Assembly: GCF_014207095.1 (NCBI RefSeq)
Contig: NZ_JACHBG010000021.1
Coordinates: 1 to 64,000, forward strand
From: Martinezella lusitana
GTDB taxonomy: Bacteria; Pseudomonadota; Alphaproteobacteria; Rhizobiales; Rhizobiaceae
DNA length: 64,000 nt
Direction of reading: 5' to 3'
Every line of letters begins with the position of its first letter. Within the stretch, counting starts at the first letter, position 1. The notes below the pieces were generated by a model that did no database searches, was not told the DNA's origin, and saw nothing but the letters and a program-made list of their open reading frames with translations. Below are positions 27,439 to 36,303 of the stretch, one piece after another. The translations under genes and the position numbers were made by a program.

Positions 27439-27475
27439 CCGGACGGGGCGGCGATTGCCATGCCCCGTCCGGTTT
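27439..27475 (+). terminator. Strong hairpin between sucD and sucA
   Basis: CCGGACGGGGC (27439-27449) and GCCCCGTCCGG (27462-27472) form a perfect 11-bp stem with an inner GGC/GCC extension, followed by only three Ts. It could be a partial terminator or a processing and stability hairpin that sets sucA levels relative to sucCD. Confidence 0.55.
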
Positions 27476-27592
27476 CGATATTCGCAAGTACAGACTTACG
27501 GCCGAAACGGTCGAACGAAATTCGGTCGCCGGATGACCACAAGCCGGCAAAGCAACAAGTCGGGAGGCGGACGAGGCTGTCCGCATATCACC

Positions 27593-30577
27593 ATGGCAAG
27601 GCAAGAAGCCAACGAGCAATTTCAGATCACATCGTTCCTGGATGGCGCGAACGCTGCTTACATCGAGCAGCTTTACGCGCGCTATGAGGATGACCCGTCG
27701 TCGGTCTCCGACGAATGGCGGTCTTTCTTCAAGGCGCTCGAGGACAGTCCCGACGACGTGAAAAAGGCAGCCAGGGGTGCTTCCTGGCAGCGTAAGAACT
27801 GGCCGATTGCGGCCAAGGGCGATCTCGTCTCCGCACTCGACGGTGACTGGGGAGTCGTCGAAAAGGTCATCGAGACCAAGCTGAAGGCAAAGGCCGAAGT
27901 CGCCGGAACGCCGGCTGACACGACCGACGTCCTGCGGGCGACGCGCGACAGCGTTCGCGCCATCATGATGATCCGTGCCTATCGTATGCGCGGCCACCTG
28001 CATGCCAAGCTCGACCCGCTCGGCATCGCCGCTCCGGTCGAGGACTATAAGGAATTGTCGCCGGAAGCTTACGGCTTCACCGAGGCAGACCTCGATCGCA
28101 AGATCTTCATCGACAACGTTCTCGGCCTCGAATTCGCGACCATTCGCGAGATGATCGAGATCCTTGAGCGCACCTATTGCTCCACCCTCGGCGTCGAGTT
28201 CATGCACATCTCCAACCCGGAGGAAAAGGCATGGATTCAGGAGCGCATCGAAGGTCCGGACAAGGGCATCGCTTTCAATCCCGAGCGCAAGAAGGCCATT
28301 CTGCAGAAGGTCATCGAAGCCGAAGGCTACGAGCAGTTCCTCGACGTCAAGTTCAAGGGCACCAAGCGTTTCGGCCTCGACGGCGGCGAATCGCTGATCC
28401 CGGCGCTTGAGCAGATCCTGAAGAGCGGCAGCCAGCTTGGCCTCAAGGAAGCCGTGTTCGGCATGGCCCATCGCGGCCGTCTCAACGTGCTCTCCCAGGT
28501 CATGGGCAAGCCGCATCGCGCCATCTTCCACGAGTTCAAGGGCGGCTCCTACGCACCCGACGAAGTCGAAGGTTCGGGCGACGTGAAGTACCATCTCGGC
28601 GCCTCCTCCGACCGTGATTTCGACGGCGCCAAGGTGCACGTTTCGCTGACGGCAAACCCGTCGCATCTGGAAATCGTCAATCCGGTCGTCATGGGCAAGG
28701 CCCGCGCCAAGCAGGACATGGGCGCCACACAGTGGGATGGCGACATCATTCCGCTCTCCGAGCGCGCCAAGGTCGTGCCGCTGTTGATCCATGGCGACGC
28801 GGCTTTCGCCGGCCAGGGCGTGGTTGCCGAAATCCTCGGCCTCTCCGGCCTGCGTGGCCACCGCGTTGCCGGTACGATGCATGTCATCATCAACAACCAG
28901 ATCGGTTTCACCACCAATCCGGCCTTCTCGCGTTCGTCACCTTATCCGTCCGACGTCGCCAAGATGATCGAAGCGCCGATCTTCCACGTCAACGGCGATG
29001 ATCCGGAAGCGGTCGTCTATGCCGCGAAGATCGCGACTGAATTCCGCATGAAGTTCCACAAGCCCGTTGTGGTCGACCTGTTCTGCTACCGCCGCTACGG
29101 CCACAATGAAGGCGACGAACCGTCCTTCACGCAGCCGAACATGTACAAGGTCATCCGCGCTCACAAGACGGTGCTGCAGCTCTATTCGCAGCGGCTTGTC
29201 AGCGAAGGCGTTCTGACCGAAGGCGAAGTCGAAAAGATGAAGGCCGACTGGCGCGCCCATCTCGAACAGGAGTTCGAGGCCGGCCAGTCCTACAAGCCGA
29301 ACAAGGCCGACTGGCTTGACGGCGAGTGGTCCGGTCTGCACACGGCCGACAATGCCGACGAGCAGCGCCGCGGCAAGACCGGCGTGCCGATGAAGACGCT
29401 GAAGGAAATCGGACGCAAGCTGTCGGAAATTCCGGCCGGCTTCCATGCGCACCGCACCATCCAGCGCTTCATGGAAAACCGCGCCAACATGGTGCAGACG
29501 GGTGAAGGCATCGACTGGGCCATGGCGGAAGCGCTTGCTTTCGGCGCACTCGTCATCGAAGGCCACAAGATTCGCCTGTCCGGTCAGGATTGCGAACGCG
29601 GCACCTTCTCGCAGCGTCATTCGGTTCTCTACGATCAGGAAACCGAAGAGCGCTATATCCCGCTCGCCAATCTCTCGCCGACCCAGGCGCGCTACGAAGT
29701 CATCAACTCGATGCTTTCGGAAGAAGCGGTTCTCGGCTTCGAGTACGGCTATTCGCTGGCTCGCCCGAATGCGCTGACCCTCTGGGAAGCTCAGTTCGGC
29801 GATTTCGCCAACGGTGCGCAGGTCGTCTTCGACCAGTTCATCTCGTCGGGCGAACGCAAGTGGCTGCGCATGTCGGGCCTCGTCTGCCTGCTGCCGCACG
29901 GCTATGAAGGCCAGGGTCCGGAGCACTCTTCGGCTCGCCTGGAACGCTATCTGCAGCTCTGCGCCGAAGATAACATGCAGGTCGCCAACGTCACGACGCC
30001 GGCGAACTACTTCCACATCCTGCGCCGTCAGCTGAAGCGCGACTTCCGCAAGCCGCTGATCCTGATGACGCCGAAGTCGCTGCTGCGCCACAAGCGTGCC
30101 GTATCGAGCCTTGCGGAGATGGCCGGGGAAACCTCCTTCCATCGCCTGCTCTGGGACGATGCCGAGGTGATCAAGGATGGCCCGATCAAGCTGCAGAAGG
30201 ACAACAAGATCCGTCGCGTCGTCATCTGCTCGGGCAAGGTCTACTACGATCTGTTGGAAGAGCGCGAAAAGCGCGGCATCGACGATATCTACCTGCTGCG
30301 CATCGAACAGCTCTACCCGTTCCCGGCTAAGGCGCTCATCAACGAGCTCAGCCGCTTCCGCAATGCGGAGATGGTCTGGTGCCAGGAAGAGCCGAAGAAC
30401 ATGGGCGCATGGTCCTTCATCGATCCCTATCTGGAATGGGTGCTCGCCCATATCGATGCCAAGTACCAGCGCGTTCGCTACACTGGCCGTCCGGCCGCCG
30501 CCTCTCCGGCGACAGGCCTGATGTCCAAGCATCTGTCGCAGCTTGCGGCGTTCCTTGAGGACGCGCTCGGCGGTTGA
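27593..30577 (+). CDS. sucA: 2-Oxoglutarate dehydrogenase E1 component
   Basis: The 994-residue thiamine-diphosphate decarboxylase of the 2-oxoglutarate dehydrogenase complex. The N-terminal E2-binding segment includes ANAAYIEQLYARYEDDP. The TPP-binding core has GMAHRGRLNVL, GDAAFAGQGVVAE and INNQIGFTTNP, and the transketolase-like C-terminal domain follows. The frame is open upstream to 27455, but the conserved start is MARQEANEQF at 27593. It is followed by sucB after 241 bp. Confidence 0.97.
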   Translation: MARQEANEQFQITSFLDGANAAYIEQLYARYEDDPSSVSDEWRSFFKALEDSPDDVKKAARGASWQRKNWPIAAKGDLVSALDGDWGVVEKVIETKLKAKAEVAGTPADTTDVLRATRDSVRAIMMIRAYRMRGHLHAKLDPLGIAAPVEDYKELSPEAYGFTEADLDRKIFIDNVLGLEFATIREMIEILERTYCSTLGVEFMHISNPEEKAWIQERIEGPDKGIAFNPERKKAILQKVIEAEGYEQFLDVKFKGTKRFGLDGGESLIPALEQILKSGSQLGLKEAVFGMAHRGRLNVLSQVMGKPHRAIFHEFKGGSYAPDEVEGSGDVKYHLGASSDRDFDGAKVHVSLTANPSHLEIVNPVVMGKARAKQDMGATQWDGDIIPLSERAKVVPLLIHGDAAFAGQGVVAEILGLSGLRGHRVAGTMHVIINNQIGFTTNPAFSRSSPYPSDVAKMIEAPIFHVNGDDPEAVVYAAKIATEFRMKFHKPVVVDLFCYRRYGHNEGDEPSFTQPNMYKVIRAHKTVLQLYSQRLVSEGVLTEGEVEKMKADWRAHLEQEFEAGQSYKPNKADWLDGEWSGLHTADNADEQRRGKTGVPMKTLKEIGRKLSEIPAGFHAHRTIQRFMENRANMVQTGEGIDWAMAEALAFGALVIEGHKIRLSGQDCERGTFSQRHSVLYDQETEERYIPLANLSPTQARYEVINSMLSEEAVLGFEYGYSLARPNALTLWEAQFGDFANGAQVVFDQFISSGERKWLRMSGLVCLLPHGYEGQGPEHSSARLERYLQLCAEDNMQVANVTTPANYFHILRRQLKRDFRKPLILMTPKSLLRHKRAVSSLAEMAGETSFHRLLWDDAEVIKDGPIKLQKDNKIRRVVICSGKVYYDLLEEREKRGIDDIYLLRIEQLYPFPAKALINELSRFRNAEMVWCQEEPKNMGAWSFIDPYLEWVLAHIDAKYQRVRYTGRPAAASPATGLMSKHLSQLAAFLEDALGG

Positions 30578-30613
30578 GGGGTTGCGCGATGATGCGTTTT
30601 CGTTTGAAAATCG

Positions 30614-30651
30614 CCTCGTCGCGCTCCAGCCTTCCGCATGATGCGACGAGG
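30614..30651 (+). repeat. Hairpin in the sucA-sucB gap
   Basis: CCTCGTCGC (30614-30622) and GCGACGAGG (30643-30651) form a 9-bp perfect stem with a 20-nt loop. No T-run follows. The 241-bp gap contains no other convincing gene; the hairpin may influence the sucA/sucB ratio. Confidence 0.45.
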
Positions 30652-30818
30652 AAAAGAATGGCCGCCATGCAGCAATGCGCAGCCTACTGCCATGACACGG
30701 GATTTGCCCGATCGGTTTCCTCCGGTTGGGTTATTTCCGCTCCTGGTGCTCTCAGCCCCCGACCATCTGTCGCCGGAATTCCATCTAACTCATAATGACG
30801 AAAATCAGGATCTGAACA

Positions 30819-32054
30819 ATGGCCACTGAAATCCGCGTTCCTACCCTCGGCGAGTCCGTCAGCGAGGCGACCGTCGGCACCTGGTTCAAGAAGGTCGGCG
30901 ATGCCATCAAGGCCGATGAGCCGCTGCTCGAGCTTGAAACCGACAAGGTAACGATCGAAGTTCCTGCCCCTGCGGCAGGCACCCTGTCCGAAATCGTTGT
31001 CCAGGCCGGCGAAACCGTAGGTCTCGGCGCACTGCTCGGCCAGATCTCCGCCGGCAACGGCGCTGCCGCCGCTCCGGCACAGGCTGCCGCACCTGCCGCT
31101 GCAGCCCCGGCTGCCGCTGCACCGGTTGCAGCTCCCGCCGTTTCCGCTCCCGCTTCTTCCATGCCGCCGGCTCCGGCTGCAGGAAAGCTGCTCGCTGAAA
31201 ACTCTCTCTCTGCTGATCAGGTTGACGGCAGCGGCAAGCGTGGCCAGGTCCTGAAGGGCGACGTCATCGCTGCTGTCGCCAAGGCTGCTTCGGCTCCCGC
31301 CGCCGCACCGGCTGCACCCGTTGCCGCCCGGGCCCCGACCGCCGTCGAGGACGTCAGCCGCGAAGAGCGCGTCAAGATGACCCGCCTGCGCCAGACGATC
31401 GCCAAGCGCCTTAAGGATGCGCAGAACACCGCCGCCATGCTCACCACCTACAACGAGGTGGACATGAAGGCCGTCATGGATCTGCGCAACAAGTACAAGG
31501 ACATCTTCGAGAAGAAGCATGGCGTGAAGCTCGGCTTCATGGGCTTCTTCACCAAGGCCGTCACTCACGCGCTGAAGGAACTTCCCGCCGTCAACGCCGA
31601 GATCGACGGCACCGACATCATCTACAAGAACTACTGCCACGTCGGCATGGCTGTCGGCACCGACAAGGGCCTCGTAGTTCCGGTTATTCGCGATGCCGAC
31701 CAGATGTCGATCGCCGAAGTGGAGAAGGAGCTCGGCCGTCTGGCGAAGGCTGCCCGCGACGGCACGCTGTCGATGGCCGACATGCAGGGCGGCACCTTCA
31801 CCATCACCAATGGTGGCGTTTACGGTTCGCTGATGTCCTCGCCGATCCTCAATGCGCCGCAGTCGGGTATTCTCGGCATGCACAAGATCCAGGAACGTCC
31901 GGTCGCTATCGGCGGTCAGGTCGTCATCCGTCCGATGATGTATCTGGCGCTCTCCTACGATCATCGCATCGTCGACGGCAAGGAAGCCGTTACCTTCCTC
32001 GTGCGCGTCAAGGAAAGCCTGGAAGATCCGGAACGTCTCGTTCTCGATCTCTAA
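30819..32054 (+). CDS. sucB: Dihydrolipoyllysine succinyltransferase (E2 of 2-oxoglutarate dehydrogenase)
   Basis: A 411-residue E2. The lipoyl domain has the modified lysine in ETDKVTIEVPAP (about residue 43). An Ala/Pro-rich linker follows, then the E1/E3-binding domain around LLAENSLSADQVDGSGKRG, a second linker, and the catalytic domain ending with the active-site histidine in SYDHRIVDGKEAV. It transfers succinyl groups to CoA. Its E3 partner lpdA is four genes downstream. Confidence 0.97.
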   Translation: MATEIRVPTLGESVSEATVGTWFKKVGDAIKADEPLLELETDKVTIEVPAPAAGTLSEIVVQAGETVGLGALLGQISAGNGAAAAPAQAAAPAAAAPAAAAPVAAPAVSAPASSMPPAPAAGKLLAENSLSADQVDGSGKRGQVLKGDVIAAVAKAASAPAAAPAAPVAARAPTAVEDVSREERVKMTRLRQTIAKRLKDAQNTAAMLTTYNEVDMKAVMDLRNKYKDIFEKKHGVKLGFMGFFTKAVTHALKELPAVNAEIDGTDIIYKNYCHVGMAVGTDKGLVVPVIRDADQMSIAEVEKELGRLAKAARDGTLSMADMQGGTFTITNGGVYGSLMSSPILNAPQSGILGMHKIQERPVAIGGQVVIRPMMYLALSYDHRIVDGKEAVTFLVRVKESLEDPERLVLDL

Positions 32055-32069
32055 GGGGAGCGTTGGATC

Positions 32070-32819
32070 ATGTCGACATGGCCCATGCGGACGCTGCGCG
32101 GATTGTTGTGCGCCGTCGCCGCATGGGTGCCATCCTCCACCAACGCGGCCGAGATCGACATCTCCAAGCTCAGCAGCAATCTCGATCTGGCGTCCCTTGG
32201 CGACGCCGATCTTGCCGCCCGATCGATCAAGGTCCTTCGTATCGGCAAAGTGGAACTGACATCCGGGCGCATTGTCGCCAGCGATCCGCTGGTCGGGCCT
32301 GACCGCGCCCCGCTTGCCCGCACCGTTTCCCCTGGCGATTATCCCGTCACGCTCTATCAAGCCTTTGGCCGCATCGCCGCAGCCAGCCTGCGCTTTGCCG
32401 AGGGCAAGCCCACGCGTTGGGAGCTGGCGGTGATCCCGGGCCAGGACATCAATTCGCTGAAGGGCGATGAATTTTTCGGCTATCCGGTCGATGCCGGTCT
32501 CGGCTGCTATATGGATGCCGATACTTACGCGATGATCCGGGAGCGCGAAAAGCAGGTCCAGACAGAGAAGTCATCTTCGGACATCAACTATTATGATGAT
32601 GTCCTGGCGTCCGAATTGGAACCGAACAACAATGATTACGCCCTGCATCGTCCGATCTCGGGCAAGCGCGGTAACGTCGCGGTTTTCTCCAGCGGCTGGG
32701 GCGACGGGTTCTATCCGGTTTTCTGGGGGCTCGATGCGAGCGGTCGGCCGCTGGTGCTGTTCACCGATTTCGGTGTGGCTGAGAATGCCGATGGCCGGCG
32801 TGAGCCGGGAGGAAAATGA
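32070..32819 (+). CDS. DUF4241-containing exported protein
   Basis: A 249-residue protein with an N-terminal signal-like hydrophobic stretch (LLCAVAAWVPSSTNA, cleavage near NAAE). Its body matches DUF4241, seen in GYPVDAGLGCYMDADT and the C-terminal SGWGDGFYPVFWGLDASG. The function is unknown. It lies 15 bp after sucB and overlaps the next gene by ATGA, so it is probably part of the sucB-lpdA transcript. Confidence 0.75.
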   Translation: MSTWPMRTLRGLLCAVAAWVPSSTNAAEIDISKLSSNLDLASLGDADLAARSIKVLRIGKVELTSGRIVASDPLVGPDRAPLARTVSPGDYPVTLYQAFGRIAAASLRFAEGKPTRWELAVIPGQDINSLKGDEFFGYPVDAGLGCYMDADTYAMIREREKQVQTEKSSSDINYYDDVLASELEPNNNDYALHRPISGKRGNVAVFSSGWGDGFYPVFWGLDASGRPLVLFTDFGVAENADGRREPGGK

Positions 32820-33343
32820 CCATGCCGGCAACATCCTCGATTGCCAAACGGACCCCCTTGTGCGGAGCGATATTGGTCTGCGTGATCAATCCCTTGCCCG
32901 CACTCGCACTTGAATGCGCGCAGGAAAAGGCTGTCTATGTCGACATGGACGATGCCTATGAGCTGCGCTTCGAACCGATGAGCTCCGACTCACCCGTCAG
33001 CAACAGGCTCAAGCTCACGGTGCGCAATACCGCGATCGTGGCTGAGGGGATCGTGATGCGCACGGACGACAATCTGCGCGCTGATGGCCGGATCATGTTC
33101 GAATGTCCGGAAGGAGATGTCACCGGGGCAGATCTCAAGGCCTGCACGGTCTGGCAAGGCATGGTTTACGCCTCCGACCTGAAGGGCCATATTCGCACGC
33201 TGCCGGCCGAAGGCGAGAGCGCGGCTGACAGGCTGTTCCTGCCGGCGCTCGGCCCCTCTATCCAGAAGTCTTCGCTTTGGGGGCAAGGAAAGGCGACCGT
33301 GGCGCCTTGGGACGTCCTCAGCTTGAAAGGATGCAATCAATGA
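32816..33343 (+). CDS. Exported protein of unknown function
   Basis: A 175-residue protein with a Sec-type signal (GAILVCVINPLPALALE, cleavage near ALA). The mature part contains four cysteines and no family I recognise. It overlaps the DUF4241 gene by ATGA and the following SDR gene by ATGA, so the three are translationally coupled. A second in-frame ATG at 32822 could be the start. Confidence 0.65.
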   Translation: MTMPATSSIAKRTPLCGAILVCVINPLPALALECAQEKAVYVDMDDAYELRFEPMSSDSPVSNRLKLTVRNTAIVAEGIVMRTDDNLRADGRIMFECPEGDVTGADLKACTVWQGMVYASDLKGHIRTLPAEGESAADRLFLPALGPSIQKSSLWGQGKATVAPWDVLSLKGCNQ

Positions 33344-34098
33344 CCGATGATGATGCGCCTGTTCTTCTCGTAACCGGCGGCAGCCGCGGCATTGGCGCTG
33401 CGATCTGCATGGCCGCCGCACAGCATGGCTGGGCCGTGGCGGTCAACTATGCCTCCAACAAGGAAGCGGCGGAGGCTGTGGTCGGGACGATCCTCGATGC
33501 CGGTGGTGCGGCGATCGCCGTTGCCGGTGATGTCGGCAAGCCCGAGGATATCAAGAGCATCTTCGCCAAGGTCGATGCCTATTTCGGCCGGATCGACGGC
33601 CTCGTCAACAATGCCGGTGTCGTGGATGTCATGCAGCGCCTGGATGAGATGACGCCGGAGCGGCTGGATCGCATGTTCCGCATCAACATCAGCGGCACGA
33701 TGCTGGCTGCGGCAGAGGCTGTGCGCCGCATGTCAACGCTGCATGGGGGTAAGGGCGGGGTGATCGTCAATATCTCCTCCATGTCCTCGACACTCGGCGG
33801 CGGCGGACAATATGTCGATTACGCCGCGTCGAAGGGAGCGATCGATACCTTCACCATCGGTCTTGCGCGAGAGGTCGCGGCGGAAGGCATTCGCGTGAAT
33901 GCCGTTCGGCCCGGAATCATCGATACGGATATCCATGCGGCGGCCGGCCGGCCGGACCGGGCTCGGGATATCGCGCCGCAACTGCCGATGAAGCGTGCGG
34001 GAACGTCCGACGAGGTAGCGGATGCCGTCCTCTACCTGTTGAGCCCCCATGCATCCTATATAACGGGTGCCCTGCTCGACGTGAGCGGCGGCCGCTGA
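33340..34098 (+). CDS. SDR-family oxidoreductase
   Basis: A 252-residue classical short-chain dehydrogenase. The cofactor motif is VTGGSRGIGAAI, the structural NNAG lies in DGLVNNAGVVD, and the catalytic serine region is NISSMSSTLGG with YAASK (Tyr and Lys) after it. An N at the end of the central helix completes the tetrad. The start ATGA overlaps the preceding stop. The substrate is unknown; the family includes glucose dehydrogenase-like and 3-oxoacyl reductase-like enzymes. Confidence 0.88.
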   Translation: MTDDDAPVLLVTGGSRGIGAAICMAAAQHGWAVAVNYASNKEAAEAVVGTILDAGGAAIAVAGDVGKPEDIKSIFAKVDAYFGRIDGLVNNAGVVDVMQRLDEMTPERLDRMFRINISGTMLAAAEAVRRMSTLHGGKGGVIVNISSMSSTLGGGGQYVDYAASKGAIDTFTIGLAREVAAEGIRVNAVRPGIIDTDIHAAAGRPDRARDIAPQLPMKRAGTSDEVADAVLYLLSPHASYITGALLDVSGGR

Positions 34099-34117
34099 TC
34101 GGAACGGGGTAGGCGAC

Positions 34118-34756
34118 ATGCAATATATCTTCGAATTCCTCGGCCTGATGGCGGTGTTCTCGATCTTCATCGTCGTTCCGGGCGCCGACTTTGCCGTCAT
34201 CCTGCGCCAGAGCATCGTACATGGCCGCCGCGCCGCTATGATGACCGGGCTCGGCATGGGCTTCTCGCTGCTCTTTCACATCAGCTACACCATTCTCGGC
34301 CTCGGTCTGATCGTGTCGCAATCCCTCATGCTGTTCAGCGTGGTGAAGTGGGCCGGTGTTCTCTATCTCGTCTATCTCGGCATCAAATCTTTCCGTGAGC
34401 AGGGCTTCAAGGTGAAGGATGTCGAGATTACCGAGGAAGACCGCAAGCCGGTTTCCGTCTGGCGCTGCCTGGCGACGGGTTTCATTACCAACGCGCTGAA
34501 CCCGAAGCCGGTGCTGTTCTTCCTGTCGCTGTTTTCGACGCTCGTCCATCACGACACGCCGGCGCTCATCCAGTTCAGCTACGGCATCGGCATGGCTGCG
34601 GCACTCGTCGCCTGGTTTGCCGGCGTTTCCACCTTCTTCACCGTCAAGCCGGTTCGCGATCGTTTCATCGCGTCAGGCAAATGGTTTAACCGCATCACCG
34701 GAGCGGCGCTCGTCGGCTTCGGCATCCGCCTCGCCTTGGCACGGGCGACCGACTAA
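34118..34756 (+). CDS. LysE/RhtB-family amino-acid exporter
   Basis: A 212-residue membrane protein with about six hydrophobic segments. It has the LysE/RhtB hallmark VVPGADFAVILRQS near residue 22 and VLYLVYLGIKSFRE after the third segment. The family exports amino acids or homoserine lactones. It sits between the SDR gene and lpdA; the substrate is not known. Confidence 0.87.
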   Translation: MQYIFEFLGLMAVFSIFIVVPGADFAVILRQSIVHGRRAAMMTGLGMGFSLLFHISYTILGLGLIVSQSLMLFSVVKWAGVLYLVYLGIKSFREQGFKVKDVEITEEDRKPVSVWRCLATGFITNALNPKPVLFFLSLFSTLVHHDTPALIQFSYGIGMAAALVAWFAGVSTFFTVKPVRDRFIASGKWFNRITGAALVGFGIRLALARATD

Positions 34757-34785
34757 CAAAAGATACCAAATAAGGAAATTAAAAC

Positions 34786-36192
34786 ATGTCCTACGATGTG
34801 ATCATTATCGGAACCGGCCCCGGCGGCTACGTTTGCGCAGTCAAGGCAGCGCAGCTCGGCCTGAAGGTCGCGGTCGTCGAAAAGCGCGCGACCTATGGCG
34901 GCACCTGCCTCAACGTCGGCTGCATTCCGTCCAAGGCGCTGCTGCATGCTTCCGAAGTGTTCCATCATGCCGGCCATGGCATGGATGCGTTGGGCGTCGA
35001 AGTGGCCGCACCGAAGTTGAACCTCGGCAAGATGCTGGCCCACAAGGACGCGACCGTGAAGTCGAATGTCGACGGCGTCGCCTTCCTGTTCAAGAAGAAC
35101 AAGATCGATGCGTTCCAGGGCACCGGCAAGATCGTTGCCGCTGGCAAGGTTTCCGTCACGGCTGAAGACGGCAAGGTGACCGAGATCGAAGGCAAGAACA
35201 TCGTCATCGCCACCGGCTCCGACGTTGCCGGCATTCCGGGCGTTCCGCTCGAGATCGACGAGAAGATCATCATCTCTTCGACCGGCGGCATCGCGCTCGA
35301 CAAGGTGCCGGGCAAGATGATCGTGGTCGGCGGCGGCGTCATCGGCCTCGAGCTCGGCTCGGTCTGGTCGCGTCTCGGCGCGAAGGTCACCGTCGTCGAA
35401 TATCTCGACAACATCCTCGGCGGCATGGACGGCGAAGTCTCCAAGCAGTTCCAACGCATGCTGGCCAAGCAGGGCATCGAATTCCATCTCGGAGCCAAGG
35501 TTGTCGGCGTCGAAAAGTCCGGCAGCGGCGCAAAGGTCACCTTCGAGCCGGTCAAGGGCGGCGACAAGGTCGTGCTCGATGCCGACGTCGTTCTCGTTGC
35601 CACCGGCCGCAAGCCGTACACGGCAGGCCTCGGCCTCGAAGAAGCCGGTGTCGCACTCGACAATCGCGGCCGCGTCGAGATCGACGGCCACTTCAAGACC
35701 AATGTCGCCGGCATCTATGCCATCGGCGACGTGGTGAAGGGACCGATGCTGGCGCACAAGGCGGAGGACGAGGGCGTCGCCCTTGCCGAAATCCTTGCAG
35801 GCCAGGCCGGTCACGTGAACTACGAAGTCATTCCGAGCGTGGTCTACACACAGCCGGAAGTCGCTTCCGTCGGCAAGACCGAGGAAGAGCTGAAAGCTGC
35901 AGGCATCGCCTACAAGGTCGGCAAGTTCCCGTTCTCGGCCAATGGCCGCGCCCGCGCCATGCTGGCGACCGATGGTTTCGTCAAGATCCTTGCCGACAAG
36001 GAAACCGATCGCGTCCTCGGCGGCCATATCGTCGGCTTCGGCGCCGGCGAAATGATCCACGAGATTGCCGTGCTGATGGAATTCGGCGGCTCCTCGGAAG
36101 ATCTCGGCCGTACCTGCCATGCGCATCCCACAATGTCGGAAGCCGTGAAGGAAGCAGCGCTCGCGACCTTCTTCAAGCCGATACACATGTAA
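34786..36192 (+). CDS. lpdA: Dihydrolipoyl dehydrogenase (E3)
   Basis: A 468-residue flavoenzyme that reoxidises dihydrolipoamide for the 2-oxoglutarate complex and possibly others. The FAD motif is IIGTGPGGYVCA, the redox-active disulphide is GGTCLNVGCIPSKALL, the NAD motif is VVGGGVIGLELGSVW, and the catalytic His-Glu dyad lies in CHAHPTMSE near the C-terminus. It closes the mdh-suc cluster. A long hairpin follows its stop. Confidence 0.97.
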   Translation: MSYDVIIIGTGPGGYVCAVKAAQLGLKVAVVEKRATYGGTCLNVGCIPSKALLHASEVFHHAGHGMDALGVEVAAPKLNLGKMLAHKDATVKSNVDGVAFLFKKNKIDAFQGTGKIVAAGKVSVTAEDGKVTEIEGKNIVIATGSDVAGIPGVPLEIDEKIIISSTGGIALDKVPGKMIVVGGGVIGLELGSVWSRLGAKVTVVEYLDNILGGMDGEVSKQFQRMLAKQGIEFHLGAKVVGVEKSGSGAKVTFEPVKGGDKVVLDADVVLVATGRKPYTAGLGLEEAGVALDNRGRVEIDGHFKTNVAGIYAIGDVVKGPMLAHKAEDEGVALAEILAGQAGHVNYEVIPSVVYTQPEVASVGKTEEELKAAGIAYKVGKFPFSANGRARAMLATDGFVKILADKETDRVLGGHIVGFGAGEMIHEIAVLMEFGGSSEDLGRTCHAHPTMSEAVKEAALATFFKPIHM

Positions 36193-36238
36193 GAACGGGC
36201 ATCCCAGCCGAGCCGGGTGCTGGGTTGCAATGAAAGCC

Positions 36239-36277
36239 CGATGATGCGATGTACGACCTTTGTGCATCGCATCATCG
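36239..36277 (+). terminator. Long near-perfect hairpin between lpdA and the M16 peptidase
   Basis: CGATGATGCGATG (36239-36251) is the exact complement of CATCGCATCATCG (36265-36277). With a G-U pair and two further pairs inside, the stem reaches 16 bp around a 7-nt loop. There is no T-run after it. It could be a Rho-dependent terminator hairpin, a processing site, or a protein-binding dyad for the next gene. Confidence 0.55.
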
Positions 36278-36303
36278 AAGCTCTCCCATTCATCGAAGTC
36301 GGC

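Noticed and set aside
28937..30532. 531-residue open frame antisense to sucA
   Set aside because: Same reason: shadow of the E1 gene.
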